Counted from the first letter of the stretch, positions 36,348-49,553 are shown. The stretch is 64,000 bases of DNA from Apis mellifera (GCF_003254395.2 NC_037644.1:11264086-11328085); one strand, 5' to 3'. Translations and numbers: made by a program. Notes: a model not told the origin generated them from the sequence alone.

Positions 36348-36641
36348 GATGACTGTAAAACATTGCAAAGGGACGAGGAACGATAACAACGAATAAGTTT
36401 GTGAATCTTAATTAAAATAATTATTGTGAAGAAAGGAAGAGAATTTTTCGATCACAAGACTCTCTTTCAATTTTACAATTTAATAAAATGATGATGACTG
36501 TAAAACGAAAACATTGTAAAATGTAGAATGATAATGATGAATAAGTTTGTACGTGAATCTTAATGAAAATAATCATTGTGAAGAAAGGAAGAGAATTTTT
36601 CGAGAGTCGATCACAAGACTCTCTTTCAATTTTACAATTAT
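36348..36641. repeat. Two-copy tandem duplication, about 145-bp unit
   Basis: Copy 1 starts at 36348 and copy 2 at 36493. Both contain in order GATGACTGTAAAAC, ACATTG, GAATAAGTTTGT, GTGAATCTTAAT, AAAATAAT, ATTGTGAAGAAAGGAAGAG and ATCACAAGACTCTCTTTCAA, ending in TTTTACAATT. Copy 2 carries small insertions such as GAGTCG. The high identity of the 3' halves suggests a fairly recent event. Confidence 0.9.
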
Positions 36642-37200
36642 AGTATTGCAGATTTGGCAACGAATAGTTGTGTTATTAAGAGGGCGACAAATCATAAAGG
36701 AATTACGGGTTCGATGGGCGTCGTATCTGGGGCTTTCCACGAGACAAAGCTGTCGGTGTCCGCTAGTTTTGTCACGGAGCCCCCGTTACCCCAAGGGGGT
36801 TGCGAAAGGATTAAGGGGTGACACGATGGCACACACGTTCCGCACATGTGCCACGTATCCGATCCTTTCACTGTCGCTGTCGCTGCTTTGATAAATCGGA
36901 ATTAAAACAGTCGCGAGGGGGTGAGCAAGTGAGTCTCACGATACGAAAGACAACCTCTCGAACGAGACACGGGAATTTCGATAAAAATGTAACCGATATT
37001 GACGTAATTACGGGATTAATTCCGTATGCTAACCATAATTCGCTTCGGGGCAGAACGCTTGCGGCGCATCGTGTCACGAAGAATCCATTTTAGGACGTAA
37101 TTTTGACGTTCTTCCGCACGAATATCCACCGTGACGGACGTACGATTCTCTACGAAAATGTGCTCGTGACGAATCGTTATTTTTCCACTTTTACGAACAT
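36642..37200. other. G+C-rich island with open frames
   Basis: CpG-rich. A plus frame (36818-37093) is open 91 codons with a balanced residue mix but starts at GTG. An alternative phase at 36826 has an ATG and only 21 codons (MAHTFRTCATYPILSL...), ending in a hydrophobic Leu/Ser run. A consensus donor, GTGAGT, lies at 36929. Coding status is undecided. Confidence 0.2.
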
Positions 37201-38000
37201 CGTTCAATTCGTAATTGAATAACGTAAGTTTAAGTATTTATAACTGATGGATTTAATTTTTCTTCCCCTTTGGAAACGCGTCCCAATTTATCACCCTCTT
37301 CTCTAACTTCGTCCGATAATCCTTCGAGTATACACTCGAATTCTAACGCGTCTGACCACGTATCTATTTAATCCGTCCGGTTAACCAAATACTGGTACTC
37401 TTCTACTTGCCTGGCCAGCGAGGCTCCCCACTCCGCTGACCCGTTCTACTTGTTCCACTCGCGGAACAATATACTTCACATGTACGCTTCGTTTTTCAAT
37501 TTTATTTCTAAGAATTTCTAAGAATATCCTAGCTTTGATTTATAAAAATATTTCCATATATTTGGACGATACTCTAGAGTTAGACATTGAGAAAGTAACT
37601 GGTTAGAACGAAGTTAATTCATCCGCAAATAACTTCATTCGATACACTTGAATAATATTTATTCGTAGCTACAGTTGATCTACTATTTACTCGCCAGTTA
37701 TTCGCGATAATGAATAATAAATTATCGAACTATATTCCTTTTTAGAAGATCTCTTTTCTTTTACCGATAATATAATATAACACGTCAAATAATACAGAAT
37801 CTTATATATATATATATATAAAAAGAATTATCCGAAATTATATAACGATAAGAAGCCATAAACAGATAACGTACAGAGTTACCGTTCCAAAATATTTAAA
37901 AATATAATTAAAACAAATTGAAACAAGCTCGATCGCGTTTGTAAGACGAAAACATCGTCATCATTGGCTGAAACGTTTCTGTGACGATTCCATAAAGGAA
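37201..38000. other. AT-rich non-coding DNA
   Basis: Nothing supportable; a short TA run at 37805-37820. Confidence 0.55.
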
Positions 38001-38460
38001 TGGAAGATATTCTATTATCGGGTTCGAAAATGGAGGACGAGATAGAGATTCGAGAAACTTAAAAGACGGCGCCTAGGCGAGATACGTTATCGGGGGTGGG
38101 GGGAGGCGTGAGCCACCCACCAACGGCACAATATAATAGCGTATCTGGCACACACTCTGGCCAAACAGTGGAGTCGTCAGCGCCGTGTATATGCGCCGTT
38201 TTGCAGCCTCCTAGTCGAGATATGTGCGCTCCATCGCTGCGGTCCCGCGGCTCGAGCGTGTACTCGCATACCGATGAGCATTGTGGATGGAACGAAACTG
38301 TCATAGTTGCGACTCAGTTTGTGCTGCACAAGCGAGAAAAAGATTTTAGGGGGGGAAAAGGGGGCAAATCGAGCGGGCGGGCCGTCCATTTGGCTGTGGT
38401 GATTTCGAAAGTGGAACGCACGCGGGAACGGCAATTTGAATAACGTATGCGCGGATTTCG
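38001..38460 (+). promoter_or_regulatory. CpG-rich island, possible promoter or first exon
   Basis: One of the most CpG-rich segments of the window. It has a TATAATA-like word near 38131 and an arthropod initiator-like TCAGT near 38312. Frames are open on both strands, which is what composition alone would give. The promoter call and its direction are inference. Confidence 0.2.
38222..38443 (+). other. Candidate small ORF, 73 aa, inside a CpG-rich island
   Basis: An ATG at 38222 opens 73 codons to TAA. The start is MCAPSLRSRGSSVYSH, the middle holds GWNETVIVATQFVLHK, and a Gly/Lys-rich basic patch leads to a charged end. No known domain. Overlapping minus frames are of similar length, so the evidence for this one is weak. 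Confidence 0.13.
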
Positions 38461-39304
38461 GCCATGGAAAAAGAGGTGGAGGGGGGAAGAAAGAAACTCG
38501 ATACTTTTTTACTTGTTGACGAGAAATTAGGAAATTTAATTTCGAGAAATAAATAATTGATAGGGAACGATTTTCAAGTCATTGTCAAAAATCTGGGCTC
38601 GAAGAGACGTTTAAACTATTAATGGAACCGTCTCTCGAGCAATCGAGAAGTTTCGTGAAGAAAGAAAAATAGTTTATTCGGATATGAAAATTTAAACATC
38701 GTTTGTCTTGTTCCACTTTTAACAGGATTATATTTTCTTTCCTCGCAACTGTCTCGTTTCCAACAATATTTCTTTCTTTGTCGTATTGATCTCAATAATG
38801 AAAAAATACATTTTACGATTTTATCCGTTGTTTCAATCTCTCTCTGTTTCTCACGTATCTACGAAAGTACGTTCCATCAAAATATTTCGAACAAGATTCA
38901 ATTTGAATATTCGAACGGGTATATAATAGGCGGAGGGAAAAAAGTATAGATTACAGCGTTGGAAACGTTTAGACGTTTCTCTCCGCTCTTGGCAACCGAC
39001 GCGACGCCGGTATGAATACCTGCATTCTGGCCAGATTCCAAGAAATATAATACCTTTCGCGGTTACACCCTCGAAACACGTGTCACACATATCTCGAGCT
39101 CATTTATAAAACGTTCGGTTATAATCGAGTATTACGATTTCACTATGCATTCGTTCGAGCAATCGATAGATTTATATTAACCTCGTTTCAACCGGCTTGC
39201 CAAATATCGGACCTTTTATGTCCCAATTCTTTTTAATAATCGTGGAACCATTTGTGCCCATCGATCGTTATATGGGGAAAAGATGATCTATGAAATATTT
39301 TACT
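38461..39304. other. Non-coding DNA
   Basis: AT-rich, with a small mixed patch near 38980-39080 containing a CACGTG word. No gene. Confidence 0.5.
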
Positions 39305-40110
39305 CGAAAGCTTCGAGTTTTACAAATTTGTTATACATGTTATTTTCTTGCTCTTCTCACAAAGAAGATTCTCTCTAGAATATCTCTGGGAAGATTGGAA
39401 GAAAAAATAAAAAGTTCCAGGAAGATTGAATAATAATAATTTTCTATACAATTCCACTGATTTCCATCGAAGTGGTAAATTATACGAAATAAAGCTTGGT
39501 CGGATTCAATCAATTAACAATTAAATTCTCGATGAATATAATAACGCGTTACATAATTTCCCCGGCATATTTATACGTCTAAATTAAACGATTAATTATA
39601 TTTAAATATTAGATTTTTGTTTTTGTTTCCTATACACACTATTTATGTAATAGATTAATATTCTATTAAATTATATGAAATATAGCTTGCTTGGATCCAA
39701 TTAATTAACAATTAAATTCTATAAATACAATAACGCTTTACATAATTTCCCTCCGCACGTTTATACGTCTAAATTGAACGATTAAATCATTACATTCGAA
39801 CATTAAACTTTTATTCTGTTATTATTATTATTTATAAAATAAATTTACAGTTAACGGAAAAGGATTGTTATAAAAATCTTTTATAAAAATTCTTCTCAAT
39901 AACTTCTTCAACTTTTACAAATTTATTATTCTATCAAATTCTCTCTACAGAATGTATCTATAAAAGAAGATTAAATAGTACAATACATGCAACATCCCAT
40001 TGAATTATATAAAATATAGTTTGGACCGGATTAATTAACCGATTAAACTCTATAAATACAACGATAGAACGTGTCGCATAATTTATCCTCATATTTTCAA
40101 TGTATTATCG
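39305..40110. repeat. Dispersed local repeat family, three partial copies
   Basis: The core has in order an AATTATACGAAAT-type word, ATAGCTTG, GGAT, AATTAACAATTAAATTCT, ATAATAACG, ACATAATTT, TTTATACGTCTAAATT and AACGATTAA. It occurs at about 39478-39620, 39669-39810 and 40003-40110 (third copy most diverged). Copies 1 and 3 share additional upstream sequence (about 39305-39480 and 39895-40003) with TTTTACAAATTT and TCTCTCTA words, so the original unit was longer than the core. Confidence 0.75.
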
Positions 40111-41280
40111 AATAATCACACGTGAATCGAAGTAAATGTTGAAAATTTTGGAAAAATAGAGCTAGAGCTTTAGAATAAAATTTCGTCGTTTCATCAACGA
40201 TTTCTTTCTCACGGCAAGAAATGATCGATTGGCGCAAGATCGAAAGAGAGATTCGTCACGAACTCACGTGCTCCGACGAATCATCGAGAGTATCGAGTAA
40301 CTTTTTAGAGTACGAGAGGAGGTGGTGTATCGATAACGTCGATATCCCTTTCCACGGGAAATTCCGTCGAATTTAGAATGCGTTCGGCATCGATGCGCTC
40401 GCGTTTAGATCGGCGGCTCGTTGTAAATAGATTTATCGGGAATGCGAGCTGCATTTGAAGAAGATTTAGCTGTTAAATTCCTACGATCGAAGCTTGTATA
40501 ATACGTTATAATTTAAAAGGGGAAAATTTAAGAAGCAGATTAATTCTAATCTGCGAATTTATTTGTACATTAAAATAAGAAAAATTAATAATAATCGATG
40601 AGAAGCAAACTCTCTTTTCTTTGGATTTCTGAAAGAATTTTTTAATAAGTGAATTCATAATTATGGAAGGGATAAAACAATTTTTCTTGTAAATTTTTAC
40701 CTTCTCTGATTTTAATGTATTAAATTTATTTTAAATTGTATCCGTGTTTTATTCATCAGTTGCTACTCAACGATTCTTACTTTTTCCAGATTTAATTTCT
40801 CCTTCCAATCGAATTACCACGAATTCCAAGAACAACTTATAAATCAGTAAAGAAAGAATCGATATTTGTTATAAGTTACAATTAAAAATTACGATATAAT
40901 AAAAAGATTAAAAAAAAAAAAGAAATAAAACGAAATTTCCGTTAGAAATAGAAATTGCAAATATTACGCAATCGTGAGCAGAGTAGAAAGAACGAAATAA
41001 TCAATTGCTCGGCTACGAATCAAACGTTAACGAAAATCTCTCCACATAGGTTTCGGTTTCCAACCCGGAAATAAGTGTACGAAAATATAACTTGGTTCGG
41101 TTACTTTAGAAATACCTATAGCACATGTTCATTCCATTTGCATAGGTAAATTCTAAACACACCGATCGCCGGCAAAAGAAAACTCGATATGGAGAAATGA
41201 AAAACACACTCGTCACGGTCGAAAATTAAACATTTGCTCGGAATTCGTCCGAGTCCATGCTTCAATGAGGATGACGAAAG
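40111..41280. other. Non-coding DNA
   Basis: AT-rich with a small CpG patch at about 40240-40440. No supportable gene. Confidence 0.55.
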
Positions 41281-41330
41281 AGAGATGAATAAAAGAGAAA
41301 GAGAGGGAGAGAGAGAGAGAGAGAGAAGAG
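41281..41330. repeat. (GA)n microsatellite
   Basis: GA and GAA units with one GGGA interruption, passing into GAGGAGGAGG. Confidence 0.9.
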
Positions 41331-41584
41331 GAGGAGGGAAAGATATTCGTTTTTTCCAGCCGGGCTCCTTTTTTCTCGAACCGTGTCACCTTGACGTCAG
41401 ACCCGATCCATCCCGGTAACGAGAACTTAGGCATCGGCAACAAACTCGGCTGCAAACTCGGCCTACCTCGGCGCTTGTTTAACCGCCGTTATATTTACCC
41501 GGAATAGATGGAATCGATACCCATTCTGCAACGTGTCCTGTATTCGACCGCTTTCCCTCCACGCTTTCGACTTTTACGGTGCGC

Positions 41585-41603
41585 ACGTACGTACGTACGT
41601 ACG
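41585..41603. repeat. (ACGT)n tetranucleotide repeat
   Basis: Four and a half ACGT units. Because ACGT is its own reverse complement, the tract is a perfect palindrome and every unit carries a CpG. It sits in a small G+C-rich island (41380-41640). Confidence 0.9.
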
Positions 41604-44378
41604 GCCACCACGGAAATACACACGGACGGAGTGACCCATTTTAATGTTTAAAAAGATATATACAGGTTGGTGAAAGGAAAATTGAAATTGGGTGGCGAAG
41701 CGAAATGGATGGAAGCGATGGAACGAGACACGAGTGGAAAATGAGATGCAACGTATCTCTCTCTCTCTCTCTCTTTTCTTTTTCCTTTCTTTTTTTTCTG
41801 TTTCATTAACGCTTTCACGTTCTTTCTTTCATTCTTGGATGTTGTTGCGTGTAAAGGAGAGGTGGAGGGAGGATTGCTCGGTTTCTATCCCTTTTTCACG
41901 TGTACGTTGTAAGAGTAATAATTGTGTGGAAAAGAACGAGGATGGATTGAAATTATTGTTATTATTCTTATTAGGTCGGAAGAATTTTCTTTTTTTTTTC
42001 TTTTTTTTCATTGGACGTTGCATTATAAGTTCTGTTATTCACGTATGAACGATGATCTAACTTTGCGTAAGTGTAAGTAATTGTACAACGAGACTGAATG
42101 AAGTAAAAATATATAAAGTTCTTCGGATGACACAAAGTTTCAACTGAGATGAATTGATTTTGTAATATTGTAAGGATGAGAGGATGAGATGAATAGATTA
42201 TAATTAACTTGATATATATACTTTTTCAATATTTGGAAACGTATATACATCCTATTCTAATAAATATATCTAAGTTATCAATCTCTCAATCTCTTTTCAA
42301 TTCTTCGATTCGAAGATGTGTAATAACGATTTCGAAAACGAAGTTTGCTTTCACTTTAATTATTGAAACTCCTCTTTGAAGTTTCTCTCGAGAAGATGGC
42401 GCAGCTGTCTTTTCATGCTTATCCAACAAACTCCATCATTAAGGTATCCCAACTATTTGCCTCGCGAGCCACGGTTTATATCTCTAATATTCCCCGCAGG
42501 TTCTCCACGTAAACGTGGTATAAACTAATTTCCTTAATTTGAATTTTTAACTCACGCCAAACACTCGAAGACGTGCCCCAACATAATCCCCGATCGCTGC
42601 CAAGTTAATTCTCCATTACCATAACCCGTTCCCAGCCGCGAAACTTTTCCACCGTCGTGTACAAGTGTACAATGAATAATAATACAGGACCCTGCCTCGA
42701 AAACTTCTATTCGATTATTCTCTTATGTATTTTCAATCTTTGGGCAAAATTAAAAAAAAGCACAGCCCTTCCACCGATCATCCCAATTCCGTTTCACGAA
42801 TTAGAGGAAAGAGAAAAAAAGAGAGGGAAAATAAGAAAGTTACTGGTTACTCCTCGAAATTAATTTTCAGGTTCGACAAATTTTTCTACTCGAAAAGTTT
42901 ATTGGAGTTTAATTTTTTAATTTTTTAATCTCTTCTTAAGTATCTTAAATTTTTTATTTTAATTTAAATATATATTTTTATTGAATATATGCGAGATAAT
43001 TTCTATCGTTTCAAAGTGCGGTTAACAGATCATGTCGAAGCTAACGCTCGACGACAACCCACGCGATGCAATTCTAATTCCGCCCGAGGAATGCAAATTA
43101 GCGTGTCTACGATTTGATAAGAGTATCCTTGGTCGACGCACCACCAGACAATCAACATCAGATTCCAGGAATATTTCTTCTGGGAATACATTGCGGTTGG
43201 AATTCGTGTCTTTCCATGCGTGATACTATATTCTGATTGGGTGACGTCGGTGCGTTCACGTGCGTGTATCGAGATTCCAAAGTTAAGTTCCCGGACACGC
43301 AAACCGGTCGTACATGAGAGTGTACGAAATTAATTCGTGCCATTTTTCTCGTATAATTGATTATTAATAAAGGAGTTATTAATAAGTCTATTTAATAAAG
43401 GAACAAAATACAATCTAACTTAGAAAATAATTCCTTTCATTTTCTCTATTTAACTTTTCGAGTAAAAAATTGTGCGAATCTTTTGTTTTGAAAAAGAAAT
43501 GGCACTTTTGATTTTCGATGAATGTAACTCTGACGAATAAACTAAGTCAAGATGTACAACAAATTTTGTTAGGAAAATTAGGCAAACGATTTTCACTTAT
43601 CTTATATCAATAATTTTTAATAATAAAATGTATTACAAGTGAGTTTCCAAATTGTTCCATTTTTCTCGCAAGTGTATACATAATTTCCTTGTATTAATTC
43701 CTTTTTCTAATACATAATACATAATCGTACGATATTTCTTCCAAACATTTCATCAGCCTGTTAAATTTTATTCCTTCCATTCTTGCAATAAACAAACTCT
43801 TCCCCAGAGATTCAGAGTGTAAGAATCAAATTTAAAATAAACCACTACGTAAATCCATTAATCACGAGTGTCACGAATTAATTTGTACGACTAATAACAC
43901 CCTTTCATCGGGGCTCCGTTTCCATCCGAGGGCGCGGGCCCTGGAATGTATTCCGATGAAAAGATAACGAAAATTGAATTCAACACGGCAAGGATCACCC
44001 TTCTCACCGAGATGATATCCGTTTACGCGCATAATGCCGCGTTTACGTAACGCTCTCCACCCTCGAACGTGGCCGAACATCGTGCTCCTGCGATGACTTA
44101 TTGAGCGACGGTTGGATAATTGGCTGCTACGTTTTAAGTATGTCACGTCGTGAATAGCATTGGTCGGCGATGCGCACGGCTTGTTCTAATTGATTCTATC
44201 GAGCTCATAGAAAGGAAGACTTCCCTCGAGGAATAAATTTTGATGTGAATCGTACGGTTAAAGGATCTTTTTTTAAACGTTAAACTTCTGAAAACTTTAA
44301 TATTAGGTTTCTCTAGGAATTTGTTTTTTAAAAATCAGTTATTGCGAATAAAAATTCGTAATATATTTTCTTTTATAA

Positions 44379-44413
<35 letters not shown>
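44379..44413. repeat. (TTA)n microsatellite
   Basis: About eleven TTA units. Confidence 0.95.
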
Positions 44414-44749
44414 CGATTATAGATCGAGTATGATCACTTTGTCCCGCGTTTCACGGATCGAAACTCAGTCAGAAACTGGCAGAAAACGAATATTTCGAAA
44501 GAAACCATGTCCATGTTACTTTCCTTTCTGAAGTTTCCCTCCGAGTTTTCAGTACTTCAACGTGTGTATTCAACATACTTTCCCCTCGTGAGAACAGTTT
44601 TGACAAAGTAGGTAGATGTACGCGGGGTCAAAAAAAAACCGAGGAGCGAAAACGAAATGCAAACACTGCGCTTCTTATATTTTCAAATTTGTAAAAGGTT
44701 GAAGGAATCTCTTCCTGAAATCTTAAACGCGGCAATTTAACTAAAGTGC

Positions 44750-44759
44750 GGGGGGGGGG
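44750..44759 (+). repeat. Run of ten G
   Basis: Ten G followed by AGAAGGGAGGAGAGAGGAGG; rare in such AT-rich DNA. Confidence 0.9.
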
Positions 44760-45999
44760 AGAAGGGAGGAGAGAGGAGGAGAGAAATGTAAGGAACGATC
44801 GTGAAAAATTTCTATTCAAAACGTAGAATCCTTTTTCGTACAATATATTCTCGCGTTTATAAGTTTCAAACAAACAAGGAACGTTCGTTTCGCGTGGAAC
44901 AATAGCAGTAGTTTCTGGTATAGTGAAATTTCTTTCCATAAAAAATTCCATCGAAAACTGACATTTTTCTCAATCCTTTGAAGACGGTTCTCGTATCCAA
45001 AATTTTCCATACCCTTTCTTTACTTTCATGAAACAAACCATTCGAAGAACAAGCTTTATCCCTTTATCTAATTGAGAAACAGTTTAAACAATTTAAATAA
45101 CGTATCCATAAAGAGCACTAAACTCTTCGAAACCAAGTTAAACCAAACGTGTAAGAATATTTTTCAAAAAATCTACAAAGAACCCTAAGAATCCCCGTTA
45201 AACGACTTCCCGTTTCACTTCTCCTTCGTGAGAAGAAGCAAAGAAGAATAATCTCTGACAGACGGTCTCTCTTCCATTTTTCCATCCGTGACACGAGAAT
45301 CGTCTTGCGCCTACCTATCCTTCCTTTGCCAGATTCCGGCCCGAATAAAGAACTGCATCCTGCGATTCACCGGGCTCTTTAATCGACCACGACCACGGGT
45401 TGGAACGAGTTACACATGTAGCCAAGCCGGGGAAGTCGCGCGGAAACGCGTTCGCGCCTCGTCAACTTCCTTTTTCACGCCGACTTGCGCGACATTGATT
45501 TCCGATTTCACCGAGCCCCGAGTTTAATCATTCATCGCCCCTCCACCACCCTCGCTCCTACGAGTTTCGAATGTTTCCTCGGTTTGCCTTCGAGGAAACG
45601 TGTGGGCTGGAAATGGAAAGGAGCCGAGGGAAAATAAAAATGGATGGATTCAACGGTGAAATGGGATGGTATGGGATTTTGAAGTAAGAAAGGAAGGCAA
45701 GCAGCGAAATGAATTGTTGAGGGAATATTATGTACACGTAATATAACGATATTAAAGTAAGTTCGTTGTGCAAACAGGAAAAAAGAATTAAACAATAACA
45801 GGTTGAAGGAATGCGAATCGATGATTGTTCATCGACTTTGTGTATATAAAAAAATTAAAAAATATTGACAAAATATTAAAAAAATTCTATCTCTTTAATA
45901 TTTTTCGAAGGATTTCCTGTCGTTCAAAAGAGGAAGAAGAAGAAAAAAAAACACGTAGTCGCTCAACATCACCTCGATCCCTTTCCTCCCTCTTTCAAG

Positions 46000-46480
46000 G
46001 CCAATAGACATCGTTCCGCAAAGCGGCCCCCAAATGGAACTGTTCGATTTTCGACTCGTTGCTGGGGTCGCCACTCTGAATAGAAATTTTGACGCGCGGC
46101 GTGACGATATTTTTGATCAGGTGTACACACTCAGCAGGATATCAAATCTCGAAATTTTTTGAAAGCTGAAATATGTAGCTGTGTACCGTGGACCGTAACA
46201 CTTACACTCTACTGCTTTTCTTTTTTTTTTTATTTTTCTCTCTCTCTCTCTTTACGAATCCACGAACGACACGCGCACGGATCGTTTCCTTTCCGGCGAT
46301 CGTGGAATTTAAAGTCTCGACCGAGGCGAGGGCTAGGTTTGAAATCAAGGCGGATGGCATCTCGGTGGCCGTTGCACTCCCTGGAATTTAATAGCCTGGC
46401 GTAAGTACACAGTTTGCAGCGGAGTATTACAACGAGGAATGGGGAGGAACGACGAACAATGGACGGTGGATGGTAAGAGC
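46000..46480 (+). other. G+C-rich island with a consensus splice donor
   Basis: Two plus frames cross the island: 46159-46404, and 46188-46391 with ATG, whose second half reads IVSFPAIVEFKVSTEARA and onward. A perfect donor word GTAAGT starts at 46401, just after the end of open sequence, so a 5' exon ending at 46400 is possible. The first halves of both frames run through a T/CT tract and read as Phe/Ser/Leu, which is unlike a real N-terminus. It may be a non-coding first exon, or chance. Confidence 0.18.
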
Positions 46481-49400
46481 GTGCAATCGGTTTACCTGAC
46501 TCGAAAGTAACGCGAGGCTATTCTAGATCTGATTTCCTACTTAACTTTGTTATCCAGATAAGGGTTTCCTCGTTCTATTTCTGATCATTGGATCGCGAGT
46601 ATTTTTCTAGGAAGAGAGAGGGAGAGGGGGCGCTAATTTCGAACAGAATAGAAAAGTTTATTTCGAGGAATAATTCGTGTTAATAAATTCGATTCGAGGC
46701 TGTGTTTTTTCTTCTTTTTATAGATATAAGAATATCGAAGGTGAGTGAGATTTTAACTGAAATAATGATTAATGATAGTTACAGGGATGATTTGATTAAT
46801 TAAAAATCACGTCGAGGTGGCATGATTTTCAATTTCCGTTGTTATTATGATACGAAGCGAGTTCCATGAAATATTTACGAGCGTAAATTTTGAATCGGTA
46901 TACATTTCACAAATATTCCAATCTTGTCCCACGGACAGATCGATCCAACCCTCGCCGATATTATTTGTTTTTTAAACGCGGGTAGTGACAAAATTACAGA
47001 ATTTTCACAAGATAATATTTACGAGAACAAATATTTACGTTTCGTCGTTACGAGGAGGACAATGATACAATCTGCATCCACCATTTTTCACCCTCCGCAA
47101 ATATTTTCTTCCTCTTCGTTCCACGCGATATCACAACGTTTTCTGCTTATTTCTTTAACCTCGTTCCCAATCTCTAACCCTTCTCTCCACTTTACTCTCT
47201 CGTCGAAGAATTCGGCAAAATATATATTCTCCAATAAATGGAATAAATATTTCTTCGCCTCTTTATAGAGAGAAGGAAGAATCGAAGCAGAATTATATAC
47301 AACGTAACGTAGATTTAATCACAATGTAACGTTTACACTCCTGTCCAATAATTTTCCAACGATCGCTATTTCGAACGACTTCCTCTCACGGAACCGCGAT
47401 TTATCTCCGGTTACGATAACGTCCTGTGTCATTGCACGCCGCGTAATATTCTCGAATAACCATATACACACACACACATCTTCCACGGATTGGAAACGAA
47501 AATAATTTCCAACTTGAAAAATCGCTTACCCGGAATTTTGGTTAGAAAAATTGGAGAAATAAGATAGAATTGGGGTGGGTCGATACACGCGATTAGTCGG
47601 GGAATCACGCTCATTCAGAGAAAACGTGAAGCACGCGTTACGTGGTTGACGTGCGTGGCGGGCAATTTCGAAATTAAGGCGGCGCCACGTCTCGTAAATT
47701 CACGCACGGCTGTTCCATCGCGGTGCATTATCGTGGTCGGATATCGGATGTGTCGCAGCGAGACATTGGAGGGCGCAGCGGTGAAACGTTTCGCCTTGAT
47801 TTAAGGTGTCCACGCACGGACACGTGTCACGCGAGACGAGTAACGTGTCATAAGAGTGGACGAGGAAAAGGGTTGAAATCGCCGCGGCTGGAAATTGATG
47901 CTTGTCAAGGGAGCAAGTAGGGGAGGTAATTACTCGAACGAAGTTACTTTAATTAAATTGCTTGTTAAAATATTTAAATGATATTTAAATGGATCCGCTT
48001 TTCGTATAACCTCGCCTGTTATTATTACGTTTTGAATGAATATCGAAGTATCTTGTGACTTTAATCATTAAATTTTTTGCAACAAATGGTCAAACGTTTG
48101 TCTGGAGTGATACAGATCCGTGTATGGTCAAACAAAATTTCTCGAATTAGAAAAATTTATCTGCTCAAATTCTCTTTTAAATCGAGGATCGATTTAATGA
48201 ATTTAATCGAATAAATTTTGTGATAAATAGGTTTATTTTACATATTAATATGTATTTATTAATTATTCCAACGAATTACTACTTTTACGAAATTCAATTA
48301 ACTATGAAATTCTAAAATTAATTTATACAATTCAAATATATTTTATATCATAAAATTTAGATTCGACTTACACCTTGAAGAGACATAGAATGGAAGAGAT
48401 ATGGAGGCAGAGAGATAAAAGAAGAAACGAGACGGTACATAATCAGCCAATCGGGTAAAATTATCGCCGGAACTCGGTATAGAAAGCATCAAATCCAAAC
48501 ACGTGCATAAACATCAAATATAAATAAATACGTACGGGCGCATACATCATTGGAAGTACTGCAAACGTCATTTAAAAGGAAAATATACCTTTCGTACCTG
48601 ATAAAGCCGATGGAAGTGGAGAAACACACTTTCGATACAAAATGACGAATCGAACATAAATATTCATCCACGTTTCCCGGAATAAACAGGGATCATAAAC
48701 GGTGCATTAAAATTCCACGATTCAACGGAATTGTATAAGTAAATCGTGCGAAGTGGCTTAATTTTTATACGAGAAAAAGAATGAAACGACTTTAAAAATT
48801 CACACTCGTGTAGAAATACGAAGTTTAGAAATAAAGTTTTTCCAAAACTATGAAACTTCCGGACTTGATTACTCTCATAGCTCGAACACAAATTTGTAAT
48901 CAAATTCTTAAAAGTTTCGAGAGGGTCGAGTGTTGTTATTTCTCCCCAGTCAAGGCGCCATCATCGGTTGAGAATGAAAATTCCTCTTCTATCTATACCA
49001 CCTCTTCCACCCTCTCCTCCACCCTAATTTCAAAATCCTCGAAGCCATAATCCACTCGCTTCTTACATATCACTTTTCTCGTCGAGAAAGGAGATACATC
49101 TCGCTTCGAGGTTGACACGTTCGCGTCGAGTAAATTCGTCATTGATCTCGGCCACGTTGCTAAGGTTTTCAGTACGCGTCTCGCCCCCTCGAATAAGAGG
49201 GATCTCGAGGCGAGGCGTAAGGGACGTTTCACGCCCGAGACCTGGAAGGACCTCTCCGTCCTTCCACCCTCCTCCTCCTCCTCTCCCGTGGAACATTTAA
49301 AGGCAGGGCCCGTGCACGTACGCCAAAAACGAAAATTGTGGCCGCGGCTCGTGACAGGCGGAAGGAAATGGAATTTTCGCACCTGCAACCCATACTACGA

Positions 49401-49553
49401 GCGGCTGCTAAGGGGACTCTAATGCCACCGTCTCGTTTCTCCTTCCCTCTCGAGAAAAAGAAAGAGAGAGAGGAAAAAGGGAAGAGAAGGAAGGTTTAGT
49501 CACGTTCGGTTGAACATCGATCGGCCGTTGCGGTCACGAGGTATCGAAACCAC
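46481..49553. other. Mixed non-coding DNA with CpG-rich patches
   Basis: AT-rich 46540-47560. A CpG-rich patch at about 47630-47930 carries CACGTG and several ACGTG words. AT-rich again to 48930, then a G+C-richer patch at 48940-49430 with CTCC tracts. Frames in the patches lack ATG or read simple sequence. No gene. Confidence 0.45.

Larger units (their letters stand above)
41604..45990. other. Mixed non-coding DNA
   Basis: AT-rich with patches of higher G+C at 43030-43320, 43860-44200 and 45280-45620. Frames there (for example 43032-43223 plus, ATG at 43032) are short and overlap others on the opposite strand. T-rich runs lie at 41970-42010, a (TTA)n repeat at 44379-44413 and a ten-G run at 44750-44759. 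No gene supported. Confidence 0.45.

Noticed and set aside
35934..36389. 151-codon minus frame, the longest listed
   Set aside because: TTG start, Ser/Leu/Phe-rich, includes a Phe run from an A-rich tract; no boundary signal.
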